Assembly (NCBI RefSeq): GCF_025790165.1
Contig: NZ_CP094970.1
Coordinates: 682,001 to 746,000 of the forward strand
Source: Solicola gregarius
GTDB lineage: Bacteria > Actinomycetota > Actinomycetes > Propionibacteriales > Nocardioidaceae
DNA: 64,000 bases
Direction: 5' to 3'
The notes beneath the pieces are model-generated. The model saw only the letters and a program-made list of their open reading frames with translations. It was not told the DNA's origin and did not search any database. This document shows positions 24,224 through 32,820 of the stretch, one piece after another. Within the stretch, counting starts at the first letter, position 1. Every line of letters begins with the position of its first letter. A program made the position numbers and the translations under genes.

Positions 24224-25201
24224 CTACTCCGCGGGCGGCTGCCAACGATCGGTGCGCTCCATGCCGGCCGCGCGCCCCTTCGCCGAGATCACGAGGGCCA
24301 TCTTGCGTGAGGCCTCGTCGATCATCTCGTCGCCGAGCATCGCGGCCCCCATCTTGCCGCCCGCCTCCGACGTACACCAGTCGTACGCGTCGAGGATGTT
24401 CTCGGCGTGGTCGTAGTCCTCCTGGCGCGGGCTGAACGTCTCGTTCGCGGCCGCGACCTGGTCGGGATGGAGGCACCACTTGCCGTCGAAGCCGAGCGCG
24501 GCCGACCTTCCCGCGACCTTCCGGAAGGCGTCGGTGTCGCGGACCTGGAGATACGGGCCGTCGATGGCCTGCAGGTCGTGCGCGCGGGCGGCCATCAGGA
24601 TGCTCATCAGGATGTGGTGGTACGCGTCACCGACGTCGTACCCGGGCGGCTGCTCCCCCACCACGAGCGACTTCATGTTGATGCTCGCCATGAAGTCGGC
24701 CGGCCCGAAGATGATGGTCTCGACGCGCGGGCTCGCGGTGGCGATCGCATCGACGTTGATGAGGCCCTGCGCGTTCTCGATCTGCGCCTCGATGCCGATC
24801 CGGCCGGGCTCGAGTCCGGTCTCGGTCTCGATCTGGCTCAGCAGCAGGTCGAGCGCGACGACCTGCTCGGCGCTCTGCACCTTGGGCAGCATGATGCAGT
24901 CGAGGTTCGCGCCGGCGCCCTCGACGACCTCGATGACGTCGCGGTACGTCCACTGGGTCGTCCAGTCGTTGACGCGTACAACGCGGACCTTCCCGCCCCA
25001 GCCACCCTCGTTGAGTGCGGCGACGATGTTCTTCCGGGCGTCGGGCTTGGCGAGCGGCGCGACGGCGTCCTCGATGTCGAGGAAGACCTGGTCGGCGTCG
25101 AGCCCCTTGGCCTTCTCCAGGAACCGGGGGTTCGAGCCGGGTACGGCCAGGCAGGACCGACGCGAGCGCAGCGGCGTCGACTCGGACATGGACTCAGACA
25201 T
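24224..25201 (-). CDS. CitE-like (HpcH/HpaI) beta-hydroxyacyl-CoA lyase
   Basis: The product is 325 aa; ATG 25201 with GAGAGG upstream, and a second ATG at 25189. TIM-barrel CitE family: RSCLAVPGSNPRFLEKA, DQVFLDIEDAVAP, RVNDW, IMLPKVQ, IEAQIENAQGL (metal-binding Glu) and FGPADFMASI, then FDGKWCLHPDQ. The family cleaves malyl-, citramalyl- or HMG-type CoA esters with Mg. It resembles the mycobacterial Rv2498c group, active in leucine and itaconate dissimilation; the specific substrate is inferred. Confidence 0.9.
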   Translation of the reverse strand: MSESMSESTPLRSRRSCLAVPGSNPRFLEKAKGLDADQVFLDIEDAVAPLAKPDARKNIVAALNEGGWGGKVRVVRVNDWTTQWTYRDVIEVVEGAGANLDCIMLPKVQSAEQVVALDLLLSQIETETGLEPGRIGIEAQIENAQGLINVDAIATASPRVETIIFGPADFMASINMKSLVVGEQPPGYDVGDAYHHILMSILMAARAHDLQAIDGPYLQVRDTDAFRKVAGRSAALGFDGKWCLHPDQVAAANETFSPRQEDYDHAENILDAYDWCTSEAGGKMGAAMLGDEMIDEASRKMALVISAKGRAAGMERTDRWQPPAE

Positions 25202-25339
25202 GCAGAACCTCTCCAGATGGGTTGCCACCGGACTGTAACCGTTCGCCGCCGAGGTGGGGAGGTGCGCCGGGGGTGACGTTGTGCACAGGCGCCGGGCAGG
25301 GCGCGTACGCAGGGTGATGGCGGCGCGGTCGGCGGCACC

Positions 25340-25423
25340 TTTACCATGTTTACATGGTAAGGGTTCACTTCGCATGGTGGATTCACCGCGCCAAGTGGAT
25401 GATTACCATGTAAACATGGTAAA
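25340..25423. promoter_or_regulatory. Paired operator-like palindromes forming a large inverted repeat
   Basis: The 21-bp arms 25340-25360 and 25403-25423 are perfect inverted repeats. Each arm is itself an 18-bp dyad TACCATGT-N2-ACATGGTA (25342-25359 and 25404-25421), centres 62 bp apart. The DNA is clearly AT-richer than its surroundings. It lies 140-220 bp upstream of citE and 20 bp after the EamA stop. It could be a double operator for citE or a terminator of the EamA gene. Confidence 0.55.
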
Positions 25424-25440
25424 CGTACGTCGATCCGGCC

Positions 25441-26325
25441 TCAGTCGGCGGGCCCGACCGGCGCCTCGTCCTCGCTCGGCGGTCGCCGGGTCACGACCAC
25501 GGCGAGTCCGGCGATGATGAGGCCGAGCCCGACGTACACGCCGACCCCGGGGGTCTGACCGAGAAAGACGCCGGCGAGCAGCGCGGCGCCCGGCACCTCG
25601 AGCAGGATGATCAGCGAGACGAGCGTCGGACTCATGACGGCGAGCAGGTGGTTGAAGAGCGAGTGGCCGAACAGCTGGCTCGCGACCATCACACCGACGA
25701 TCGCCGCCCACGTACGCGCATCGAACCCCACGAGGTCCTGCCCGGTCGCGAGCGCGAACACCAGGAGTACGGCCGCGCACGCGGCGTAACAGGTGGCGGT
25801 GTACGTCGTGGTGGTGACTCGCCTGCGTACGGACGCACCCGTCATGGTGTAGAGCGCGGCGAACGCGCCCCCGCACAGGGCGAGCAGATCGCCGGCAAGG
25901 GCCCGACTCGAAAGGCTCAGGTCGACACCGGAGACGACCACGACGCCGCCGAACGCGAGCGCCAGGCCGATGACCACTCCGCGGTCGGCGGGCGTACCGC
26001 GGAGGTGCTCGAAGAACACGATCCAGCCGACCTGAAGGCAGACGAGGGCGGTCGCCGAGGCGACCGACGTCATCTTGAGCGAGGTGACCCAGGTCGCGAA
26101 GTGGCAGGCGAGCATGCTGCCGGCGAACACGATCGCCCGGACGTCGCGGTACGTCAGGGCGCGCAGCTCCCGTCGGCGTACCGTCGCCGCCACCGGCACC
26201 AGCAGCCCCGCCGCCATCGCATTGCGCCAGAACGAGATCGCAAGGGCGGGCGCGTTCGCTCCGGCCATCAGCGGCCCGGATGCGGACACGCCGCAGACAC
26301 CGATCAGCGCGAGCACTACGTTCAC
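25441..26325 (-). CDS. EamA/DMT-family transporter
   Basis: The product is 294 aa from GTG 26325 with ten hydrophobic segments in two EamA repeats; SFWRNAMAAGLLVP and FATWVTSLKMTSVASATAL are typical of the first repeat, LIILLEVPGAALLAGVFLG of the second. Drug/metabolite exporters of this family export amino acids, purines or other small molecules; the substrate cannot be predicted. It is divergent from the FdhF-like gene (90 bp). Confidence 0.9.
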   Translation of the reverse strand: MNVVLALIGVCGVSASGPLMAGANAPALAISFWRNAMAAGLLVPVAATVRRRELRALTYRDVRAIVFAGSMLACHFATWVTSLKMTSVASATALVCLQVGWIVFFEHLRGTPADRGVVIGLALAFGGVVVVSGVDLSLSSRALAGDLLALCGGAFAALYTMTGASVRRRVTTTTYTATCYAACAAVLLVFALATGQDLVGFDARTWAAIVGVMVASQLFGHSLFNHLLAVMSPTLVSLIILLEVPGAALLAGVFLGQTPGVGVYVGLGLIIAGLAVVVTRRPPSEDEAPVGPAD

Positions 26326-26415
26326 CGAGCAAGTGTCGCTGACGCGGGGACGTACCCGGCCGGCCGGTTCGAGTCCATCACTGACACACCGCCGGGTGCG
26401 GAGTTACGGTGAGAC

Positions 26416-28677
26416 ATGAGTGGAAAACAGCGCGGATCCGACGGCCTCGAGGTCGGTCGTCCGAAGCGGGCGGCGGCGGGGGTCACTGGCGTTGCGGTCT
26501 CGATGCGCCGCTCGCTCGAGCAGATGGGAGTCGGCCGGAGCGCACGTACCCTCCTCAAGCTCAACCAGGCCGACGGATTCGACTGCATGAGCTGCGCATG
26601 GCCGGATCCCGATCCGGAGCACCGGCATACCGCAGAGTTCTGCGAGAACGGCGCGAAGGCCGTCGCGGAGGAGGCGACCAAGGCGCGGGCAACGCCGGAG
26701 TTCTTCGCTCTGCATTCGCTCGAGGAGCTCGATGCGCAGTCCGAGCACTGGCTGGGTCAGCAGGGCCGCATCACCCATCCGATGGTCAAGCGGCCGGGCG
26801 GTACGCACTACGAGGCGATCGAGTGGGACGACGCGTTCCGGCTGGTCGCCGACACCTTGAACACACTCGACTCGCCCGACGAGGCGGTCTTCTACACGTC
26901 GGGCCGCACCTCGAACGAGGCCGCGTTCGCCTACCAGCTGTTCGTACGCGCGTACGGCACGAACAACCTGCCCGACTGCTCCAACATGTGCCACGAGTCG
27001 ACGGGAACCGCGCTCGCGGAGTCGATCGGCATCGGCAAGGGCAGCGTGAACCTGCGCGACATCTACGATGCCGAGCTGATCGTGATCGCGGGACAGAACC
27101 CTGGCACCAATCACCCTCGGATGCTCACCGCCCTCGAAACCGCGAAACGCCGGGGCGCCAAGATCATCGCGGTCAACCCGCTGCGCGAGGCCGGCCTCGT
27201 CAACTTCCGCAACCCGCAGCGACCGCGCGGCGTGGTCGGCCGCGGCACCGACCTCGCCGACCTGCACCTACCGATCAGGATCAACGGCGACCTTGCCTTC
27301 TTCCAGGCGCTCGGCCACCTGCTGGTGGAATGGGACGCGATCGACGAGGACTTCGTTGCGGAGCACGCCAACGGGTTCGACGCCTGGCGCGATCACGTAC
27401 GCGCACTCGACTGGGACTTCGTGTGCGAGACCACCGGCCTCACCCGCGAGCAGATCACCGAGGCCGCCGCGATGGTGCGCGACTCGAACGCGACGATCTA
27501 CTGCTGGGCGATGGGTCTCACCCAGCATCACAATGCGGTCGCCACGATCCAGGAGATCGCGAACGTTGCGCTCGCGCGCGGCGACATCGGCAAACGCGGC
27601 GCCGGCCTGTGCCCCGTACGCGGGCACTCGAACGTCCAGGGCGACCGGACGATGGGCATCTGGGAGCGAATGCCCCCGTGGTTCCTCGATGCGCTGCGTG
27701 ACGAGTTCGGGTTCGACCCACCTCGCGAGCACGGCCTCGACACCGTCGACTCGATCCGAGCGCTGCGCGACGGCCGGGCGAAGGTGTTCTTCGCGCTCGG
27801 CGGCAACTTCGTCCATGCCGCGCCCGACACCGGGGTGACCGCCGCCGCACTGCGATCGGCCGAGCTCACCGTGCAGGTCTCGACCAAGCTGAACCGATCG
27901 CACCTCACCTGCGGCGACACGGCGCTGATCCTGCCGACGCTCGGGCGTACGGAGACCGATGTCCAGGCGGGCGGAGAGCAGTTCGTCAGCGTCGAGGACT
28001 CCATGTCGGCGGTCCACGCGTCGCGCGGCCCGCTCGAGCCCGCATCCGAACACCTCCGCTCGGAGGTCGCGATCGTCACCGCGCTCGCGGAGGCGACACT
28101 CGGCGACCGGCACGGCCTCGACTGGGCGGGCATGCGTGCGGACTACGGGCAGATCCGGGCGCACATCTCCCGGGTCGTACGCGGCTGCGAGACGTACCCC
28201 GCGAATGTCGACCGCCCGGGCGGCTTCGTTCTCCCCCATCCGCCGCGTGACTCGCGTACGTTCCCGACCGACTCCGGAAAGGCGGAGTTCGCGGTGTCGA
28301 CCGTCGAGGCCCTGCAGGTCCCCGAGGGACACCTGCTGCTGCAGACACTGCGCAGCCACGACCAGTTCAACACCACCATCTACGGCCTGAGCGACCGCTA
28401 CCGAGGGATCGAGGGCGGCCGCCAGGTCGTGTTCGTCAACGCCGACGACCTGGTGGCGTTGGGCATCGCCGACGGCGCGACCGTCGACCTGGTCTCGCAC
28501 TGGGACGGCGTCGACCGGGCGGTGCACGGCTTCCGGGTCGTTTCGTACGACACGCCGCGGGGTTCCGCCGCGGCGTACTACCCGGAGACCAACCCGCTCG
28601 TACCGCTCGACTCGACGGCGGCGGGCAGCAACACGCCGACGTCGAAGTCGGTCGTGATCCGCCTCGTACCGGCCTGA
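26416..28677 (+). CDS. FdhF/YdeP-family molybdopterin oxidoreductase
   Basis: The product is 753 aa. An N-terminal CMSC pair (Cys 57, Cys 60) in GFDCMSCAWPDP marks the YdeP group. Molybdopterin-domain landmarks: YEAIEWDDAFRLVA, FYTSGRTSNEAAFAYQLF, NNLPDCSNMCHESTGTAL, IVIAGQNPGTNHPRML, VRGHSNVQGDRTMG and the C-terminal dinucleotide-binding DQFNTTIYGLSDRYRG. Related to formate dehydrogenase alpha subunits but substrate unknown (E. coli YdeP is linked to acid resistance). It is a stand-alone gene with no FdhD or electron-transfer subunit beside it. moeZ at 7.7 kb could serve cofactor synthesis. Confidence 0.92.
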   Translation: MSGKQRGSDGLEVGRPKRAAAGVTGVAVSMRRSLEQMGVGRSARTLLKLNQADGFDCMSCAWPDPDPEHRHTAEFCENGAKAVAEEATKARATPEFFALHSLEELDAQSEHWLGQQGRITHPMVKRPGGTHYEAIEWDDAFRLVADTLNTLDSPDEAVFYTSGRTSNEAAFAYQLFVRAYGTNNLPDCSNMCHESTGTALAESIGIGKGSVNLRDIYDAELIVIAGQNPGTNHPRMLTALETAKRRGAKIIAVNPLREAGLVNFRNPQRPRGVVGRGTDLADLHLPIRINGDLAFFQALGHLLVEWDAIDEDFVAEHANGFDAWRDHVRALDWDFVCETTGLTREQITEAAAMVRDSNATIYCWAMGLTQHHNAVATIQEIANVALARGDIGKRGAGLCPVRGHSNVQGDRTMGIWERMPPWFLDALRDEFGFDPPREHGLDTVDSIRALRDGRAKVFFALGGNFVHAAPDTGVTAAALRSAELTVQVSTKLNRSHLTCGDTALILPTLGRTETDVQAGGEQFVSVEDSMSAVHASRGPLEPASEHLRSEVAIVTALAEATLGDRHGLDWAGMRADYGQIRAHISRVVRGCETYPANVDRPGGFVLPHPPRDSRTFPTDSGKAEFAVSTVEALQVPEGHLLLQTLRSHDQFNTTIYGLSDRYRGIEGGRQVVFVNADDLVALGIADGATVDLVSHWDGVDRAVHGFRVVSYDTPRGSAAAYYPETNPLVPLDSTAAGSNTPTSKSVVIRLVPA

Positions 28678-28687
28678 GCGCAGAGGC

Positions 28688-28752
28688 CTTGCGAGTGGCG
28701 CAAGTCCGTTACACACAGTCGGTTTCGGCAACGGATCTGCGCCACTCGCGAG
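28688..28752. terminator. Hairpin between convergent fdhF-like and pnkp genes (repeat family copy 1)
   Basis: Positions 28688-28710 pair with 28730-28752 (20 of 23 positions, 19-nt loop), 10 bp after the fdhF-like stop. The left arm contains the 20-mer GCGAGTGGCGCAAGTCCGTT (28691-28710), found again exactly at 50276-50295 in another hairpin. Confidence 0.65.
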
Positions 28753-28773
28753 CTCCCGAGACTGTCAGGGGCT

Positions 28774-31266
28774 TCAGAGGCGGGGGTCGATCGGCTCCGA
28801 CTCGAGTGCGAGTACGCCGAAGACGCACTGATGCACGCGCCAGAGCGGGTCACCCGCCGCCGTTCGCTCGAGGCCCTCGAGCCCGACGGCGTACTCACGT
28901 AGCGCCAGCGACCGCTTGTGCCGAAGGTTCCGCCCGCGCAGCCGGTCGAGGTGGTCGAGGTAGTCGGGCCCGTAGATCAGCCGGAGGTACGCGGGTCCGC
29001 GTACCTTCACGCCCGGCTGGACGAGCCCCTTCGGACCACGCACCAGGTTCGCGTACGGCTTGACCACCATGCCCTCGCCGCCGTCGGACGTGAGGCCGTC
29101 CCACCACTGCGCGGCGGCCGCGCACGAGGCCGCGTCCGCGAGGTCGACCACGACCCGTCCGGTCGGCGCTATCAGGGTCGGCGACGCCTCGACGAGCCGG
29201 TCGGCGATCGCGAGATGCCAGGCGTGGTCCTGCTCCTCGTACGTACGCCCGCTGGACGCGAGCAACTGGAACGGCGCGAAGCGCAAACCCTCGAGCCCTT
29301 CCGTCGGCCAGCAGTAACGGCGGTACGCGGCGGCGAACGACTCCGCGTTCGCGAGCCGTCCGCGCGTGCGGGTGAGCAGGTCTCCGACCTCGAGACCTCG
29401 CGCCTCTGCCGCGTCGAGTACACCGACCACGTGCGGAAGCGCGTCGCGTGCCGCGGCGGCGACACCGGCGTACTGCGAACGGATCAGCTCGAGCGCCTTC
29501 AGCGACCACGGCATCAGCTCGGCGTCGAGCAGCAGCCAGTCGGTTTCGAGCTCGTCCCAGAGTCCGGCGGACGCCGCTGCCGCGGCGAGCCCGCTCAGCA
29601 GCGGCTCCGCGATCTCCGGCCCGAAGAACGCCCGCCCGGTACGCGTGTGCAGCGCGCCGGAGCCGTCGCGACGCACGAGCGCGACCGCTCGCGAGCCCAT
29701 GTGCTTCTCCTCGCACATGACCCGGTCGACGCCTTCTCCCCGGAAGTAGTCGAACGCCTGGTCCGGATGCTCGAGCACATCGCCCGACGGCGACGTCGCG
29801 CACGGTGACATCGTCGGCGGCAGGTACAGCAGCGCGTCCGGTGGCATCGCGAACCGGCTCATCACCTCGAGCGCCGCCGCGGCATTCTGCTCGCGTACCG
29901 ACACCCGCCCGTGGCGTCGCGTCTCGATCACGCGATCACCGAGAACGTCATCGATGCGCAGCGAGTTCGGGTCACGCGCGTTCGCCGGATCGAGCGGCCG
30001 CGCCGGCTCATACCACTGTTCGTCCGCCTCGACCGAGACGAGCTCCCGCTCCGGATACCGCAGTGCGGTCAGGCGACCGCCGAAGACGCAGCCGGTGTCG
30101 ATGCAGATGGTGTTGTTGACCCACTCCGGCGCGGGGATCGGCGTATGCCCATACACGACGGTCGCCGCACCGCGGTAGTCGTCGGCCCACGGATATCGGA
30201 CCGGAAGCCCGAACTCGTCGGTCTCGCCGCTGGTGTCGCCGTACAGCGCGAACGCGCGCACCCGCCCGGACGCACGGTTGTGGTACGCCTCCTTCAGCCC
30301 GGCATGTGCAACGACGAGCCTGCCGTCGTCGAGTACGACGTGCGCGACCAAGCTGTCGCAGAACTCCAACACTCGCTGACGAAACTCGTCGGTCTCCGCG
30401 TCCAGCTGATCGAGCGTCTCCGCCAGCCCGTGCTGTGGCGACGGAGCCTTGCCGCGCAGCGCGCGTACCAGCTTCGCCTCGTGGTTTCCGGGTACGCACA
30501 GCGCCTCGCCGGACTCGACCATGCCCATGACCAGGCGCAGCACTCCCGGACTGTCCGGGCCCCGGTCGACCAGGTCACCGACGTACACCGCCTTGCGACC
30601 GGGCGGCGGGGTCGCGCCGACCGGACGCCCCTGATCGTCGCGTCGCAGCTCGTAGCCGAGCTCGGTGAGCAGCGTCTCCAGCTCGGCACGACAACCGTGT
30701 ACGTCACCGATGACGTCGAACGGCCCGTGCTCGCAACGATTGTCGCTACGCAGTCGCTCGGTGACGATGGTCGCCTGCTCGATCTCGTCGTCCGTCTGCA
30801 GCACGTGCACGACCCGGAAGCCCTCACGCTTCAGGTGCTTCAGCGACTTGCGCAGCTGACCGCTCTGCCGGCGTACGACCCGGGCGCCGAAGTCACGATC
30901 GGCGCGCGTCTCGTTCCGGCCGATCGCGGTGTCGGTGTCGACGTCGAGGACGATCGCGACCGGCAGCACGTCATGGTCGCGTGCCACCTGCACGAGCGAG
31001 CCGCGCGCCGCCTGCTGCACGTTCGTGGCGTCGACGACCGTCAGCAGCCCGCGGGCGAGGCGCTTGCCCGCGATGTAGTCGAGCACGTCGAACGCGTCCT
31101 TGGTGGCCGCCTGGTCGTTCTCGTCGTCGGAGACGATCCCGCGACAGAAGTCGCTCGACAGCACCTGGGTCGGCGCGAAGTGCCGTGCCGCGAACGTCGA
31201 CTTGCCGGAGCCGCTCACGCCGATCAGCACGACGAGCGACAGCTCGGGGATCCGCAGCTCCGTCAC
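28774..31266 (-). CDS. pnkp: Polynucleotide kinase-phosphatase Pnkp of the bacterial RNA repair system
   Basis: The product is 830 aa; GTG 31266 overlaps the hen1 stop (GTGA). Three domains. The kinase has P-loop GVSGSGKST (16-24). The calcineurin-type 2',3'-phosphatase has GDVHGC (187-192), GDLVDRG (230-236), GNHE (260-263) and GHTPIP. The C-terminal ligase-like adenylyltransferase has its nucleotidyl Lys in EEKHMGSRA (Lys 521). The enzyme heals broken RNA ends: it phosphorylates 5'-OH, removes cyclic phosphate, and joins the ends together with Hen1. Length and domain order match the characterised Clostridium Pnkp. The frame extends upstream into hen1, but the coupled GTG fits the first family motif. 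Confidence 0.95.
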   Translation of the reverse strand: MTELRIPELSLVVLIGVSGSGKSTFAARHFAPTQVLSSDFCRGIVSDDENDQAATKDAFDVLDYIAGKRLARGLLTVVDATNVQQAARGSLVQVARDHDVLPVAIVLDVDTDTAIGRNETRADRDFGARVVRRQSGQLRKSLKHLKREGFRVVHVLQTDDEIEQATIVTERLRSDNRCEHGPFDVIGDVHGCRAELETLLTELGYELRRDDQGRPVGATPPPGRKAVYVGDLVDRGPDSPGVLRLVMGMVESGEALCVPGNHEAKLVRALRGKAPSPQHGLAETLDQLDAETDEFRQRVLEFCDSLVAHVVLDDGRLVVAHAGLKEAYHNRASGRVRAFALYGDTSGETDEFGLPVRYPWADDYRGAATVVYGHTPIPAPEWVNNTICIDTGCVFGGRLTALRYPERELVSVEADEQWYEPARPLDPANARDPNSLRIDDVLGDRVIETRRHGRVSVREQNAAAALEVMSRFAMPPDALLYLPPTMSPCATSPSGDVLEHPDQAFDYFRGEGVDRVMCEEKHMGSRAVALVRRDGSGALHTRTGRAFFGPEIAEPLLSGLAAAAASAGLWDELETDWLLLDAELMPWSLKALELIRSQYAGVAAAARDALPHVVGVLDAAEARGLEVGDLLTRTRGRLANAESFAAAYRRYCWPTEGLEGLRFAPFQLLASSGRTYEEQDHAWHLAIADRLVEASPTLIAPTGRVVVDLADAASCAAAAQWWDGLTSDGGEGMVVKPYANLVRGPKGLVQPGVKVRGPAYLRLIYGPDYLDHLDRLRGRNLRHKRSLALREYAVGLEGLERTAAGDPLWRVHQCVFGVLALESEPIDPRL

Positions 31267-32663
31267 GATGCGTCCTTCCGGGTGAATACCGCCAGCTGGG
31301 TCGGTGCGCCCAGTCGTTCGTCGACGTCGCCGATGCCCTCGATCCGCGCCGCGTACGCGTGCGTGTCGCAGATGCGCTCGACCCAGGCGGCGAACTCTTC
31401 GCGCCCCCACTCGAAGCGGTGGTCGTGATGCCGCAGCGTGCCATTCGCCAGCCCCTCGTACGCGGCGTTGTAGTCGGCGTTCGGAGTCGTGACGAGCACC
31501 GTCGCCGGAGCCGCGGCGGCGAACACGTTCTGCTCGGCGGACGGCAGCAGCGCAGGGTCGAGGTGTTCGATGACCTCCATCAGCACGACCGCGTCGTACC
31601 CCGCGAGCCGGTCGTCGCGGTACGTCAGGGACGTCTGCATCAGGGTCAGGCGGTCGCGCTGCCGTTCGGTCATCTGCTCGACGTGCAGGCGCCTCGCGGC
31701 GCGTTCGAGTGCGTACGCCGACACGTCGGCCCCGACGAGCTCGGTGATGCCGCGTTCGGTGAGCAGTGCCTCGAGCAGCGCGCCCGAACCACAACCGAGA
31801 TCGACGACCCGCTGTGCACCCGACCGACGGAGCTCGGCAACGACGGCCTCGTGCCTAGCCCGGAACAGCGGCGTTGCCGCAGGCCGCTCGTCGTACACCA
31901 CGTCGTCGACGTCGGCGAGCCGCTCCAACGCAGGGTGCCACAGTCGTCCCTGGTGAGCGAGGTACCGCTTGGCGATCAGCTCGCGTTCGGGGTGGCCGGC
32001 GAGCCACGACCCACCCGCGCGTACCAGCTTGTCGACCTCGTCGTCGCCGACCCAGTAGTGCTTCGCGTCGTCGAGAACCGGGAGCAGCACGTACAGGTGG
32101 TTGAGCGCGTCGGCGAGCCGAGCCGTTCCGGAAAGCCTCAGGTGCGCGTACGCGGAGTCGCCCCACTCCGGCAGCTCCGGGTCGAGCGGTACCGACCGCG
32201 AGTCGACGGACCAGCCGAGGGGACCGAACAGTCGCTCGGCGAGATCGGCGCCTTCTGATCGCGCCCGTCCACCCGCTTCCTTACACCGAACGCTCGGCAG
32301 CTCGATGTCGAGTGGAATCGCGGTGTCGGCCAATGCCTGCCGATCGTCGCAGCGGCCGTTGAGTGCCGTGCGGAACACCTTGCCCATCGCCACCGACAGC
32401 AGCGACGAGCTCGCGTACGGCCGGTCGTTCACGTACTGGCCGAGCGCGAATCCTTCGCGCAGCTTGCCCTTTCCCCGCGCGAGACCGATCGGGTCGACCT
32501 CGAGCATCAGCGCGGCGGTCGTACGCTCCGGCGTCGCCTCCGGGTAGAAGACGTGCGCCACTCCCCCGTACACGTCGAAGCGCTGAACACGCCCGGGATG
32601 CTTGTGCAGCAGGTAGCCGAGGTCGGTCGCATCGGGCATGGTGGTGGTGACGGTCAGCAGCAC
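31263..32663 (-). CDS. hen1: 3' terminal RNA ribose 2'-O-methyltransferase Hen1
   Basis: The product is 466 aa from GTG 32663 (MLLTVTTTMPDATDLGYLLH), the usual family N-terminus. Residues 1-260 are the bacterial Hen1 N-terminal domain that stimulates Pnkp ligation. The C-terminal SAM methyltransferase has DLGCGSG (288-294), EVIEH (363-367) and HHDHRFEW (412-419), the Glu/His metal site characteristic of Hen1. It methylates the 2'-OH at the break before ligation so that the repaired RNA resists re-cleavage. Coupled to pnkp by a 4-bp overlap. Confidence 0.95.
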   Translation of the reverse strand: MLLTVTTTMPDATDLGYLLHKHPGRVQRFDVYGGVAHVFYPEATPERTTAALMLEVDPIGLARGKGKLREGFALGQYVNDRPYASSSLLSVAMGKVFRTALNGRCDDRQALADTAIPLDIELPSVRCKEAGGRARSEGADLAERLFGPLGWSVDSRSVPLDPELPEWGDSAYAHLRLSGTARLADALNHLYVLLPVLDDAKHYWVGDDEVDKLVRAGGSWLAGHPERELIAKRYLAHQGRLWHPALERLADVDDVVYDERPAATPLFRARHEAVVAELRRSGAQRVVDLGCGSGALLEALLTERGITELVGADVSAYALERAARRLHVEQMTERQRDRLTLMQTSLTYRDDRLAGYDAVVLMEVIEHLDPALLPSAEQNVFAAAAPATVLVTTPNADYNAAYEGLANGTLRHHDHRFEWGREEFAAWVERICDTHAYAARIEGIGDVDERLGAPTQLAVFTRKDAS

Positions 32664-32820
32664 GCGGCCATTCTGTCCCACACCCACGACCCGGGCATCC
32701 GGGTTTCGGCGCGGCCTCGAACAGGTCGACGCCTTGACGATCGTCTCGTAGAAGCCGCGCCGACTCGGCTCGGCGCGCTCACCCGCCGTGACCCGGCTGT
32801 CTTGAGTACGCTCGGTAGCT

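Noticed and set aside
26361-26385. GGTTCGAGTCC string resembling a tRNA T-loop
   Set aside because: The flanking bases do not pair as a T-stem, and no acceptor, D or anticodon arm fits around it. It is the spacer between two divergent genes.
31267-31794. N-terminal extension of Pnkp to 1006 aa
   Set aside because: The extension is Arg-rich shadow sequence inside hen1. The GTG at 31266 overlaps the hen1 stop and directly precedes the kinase domain.
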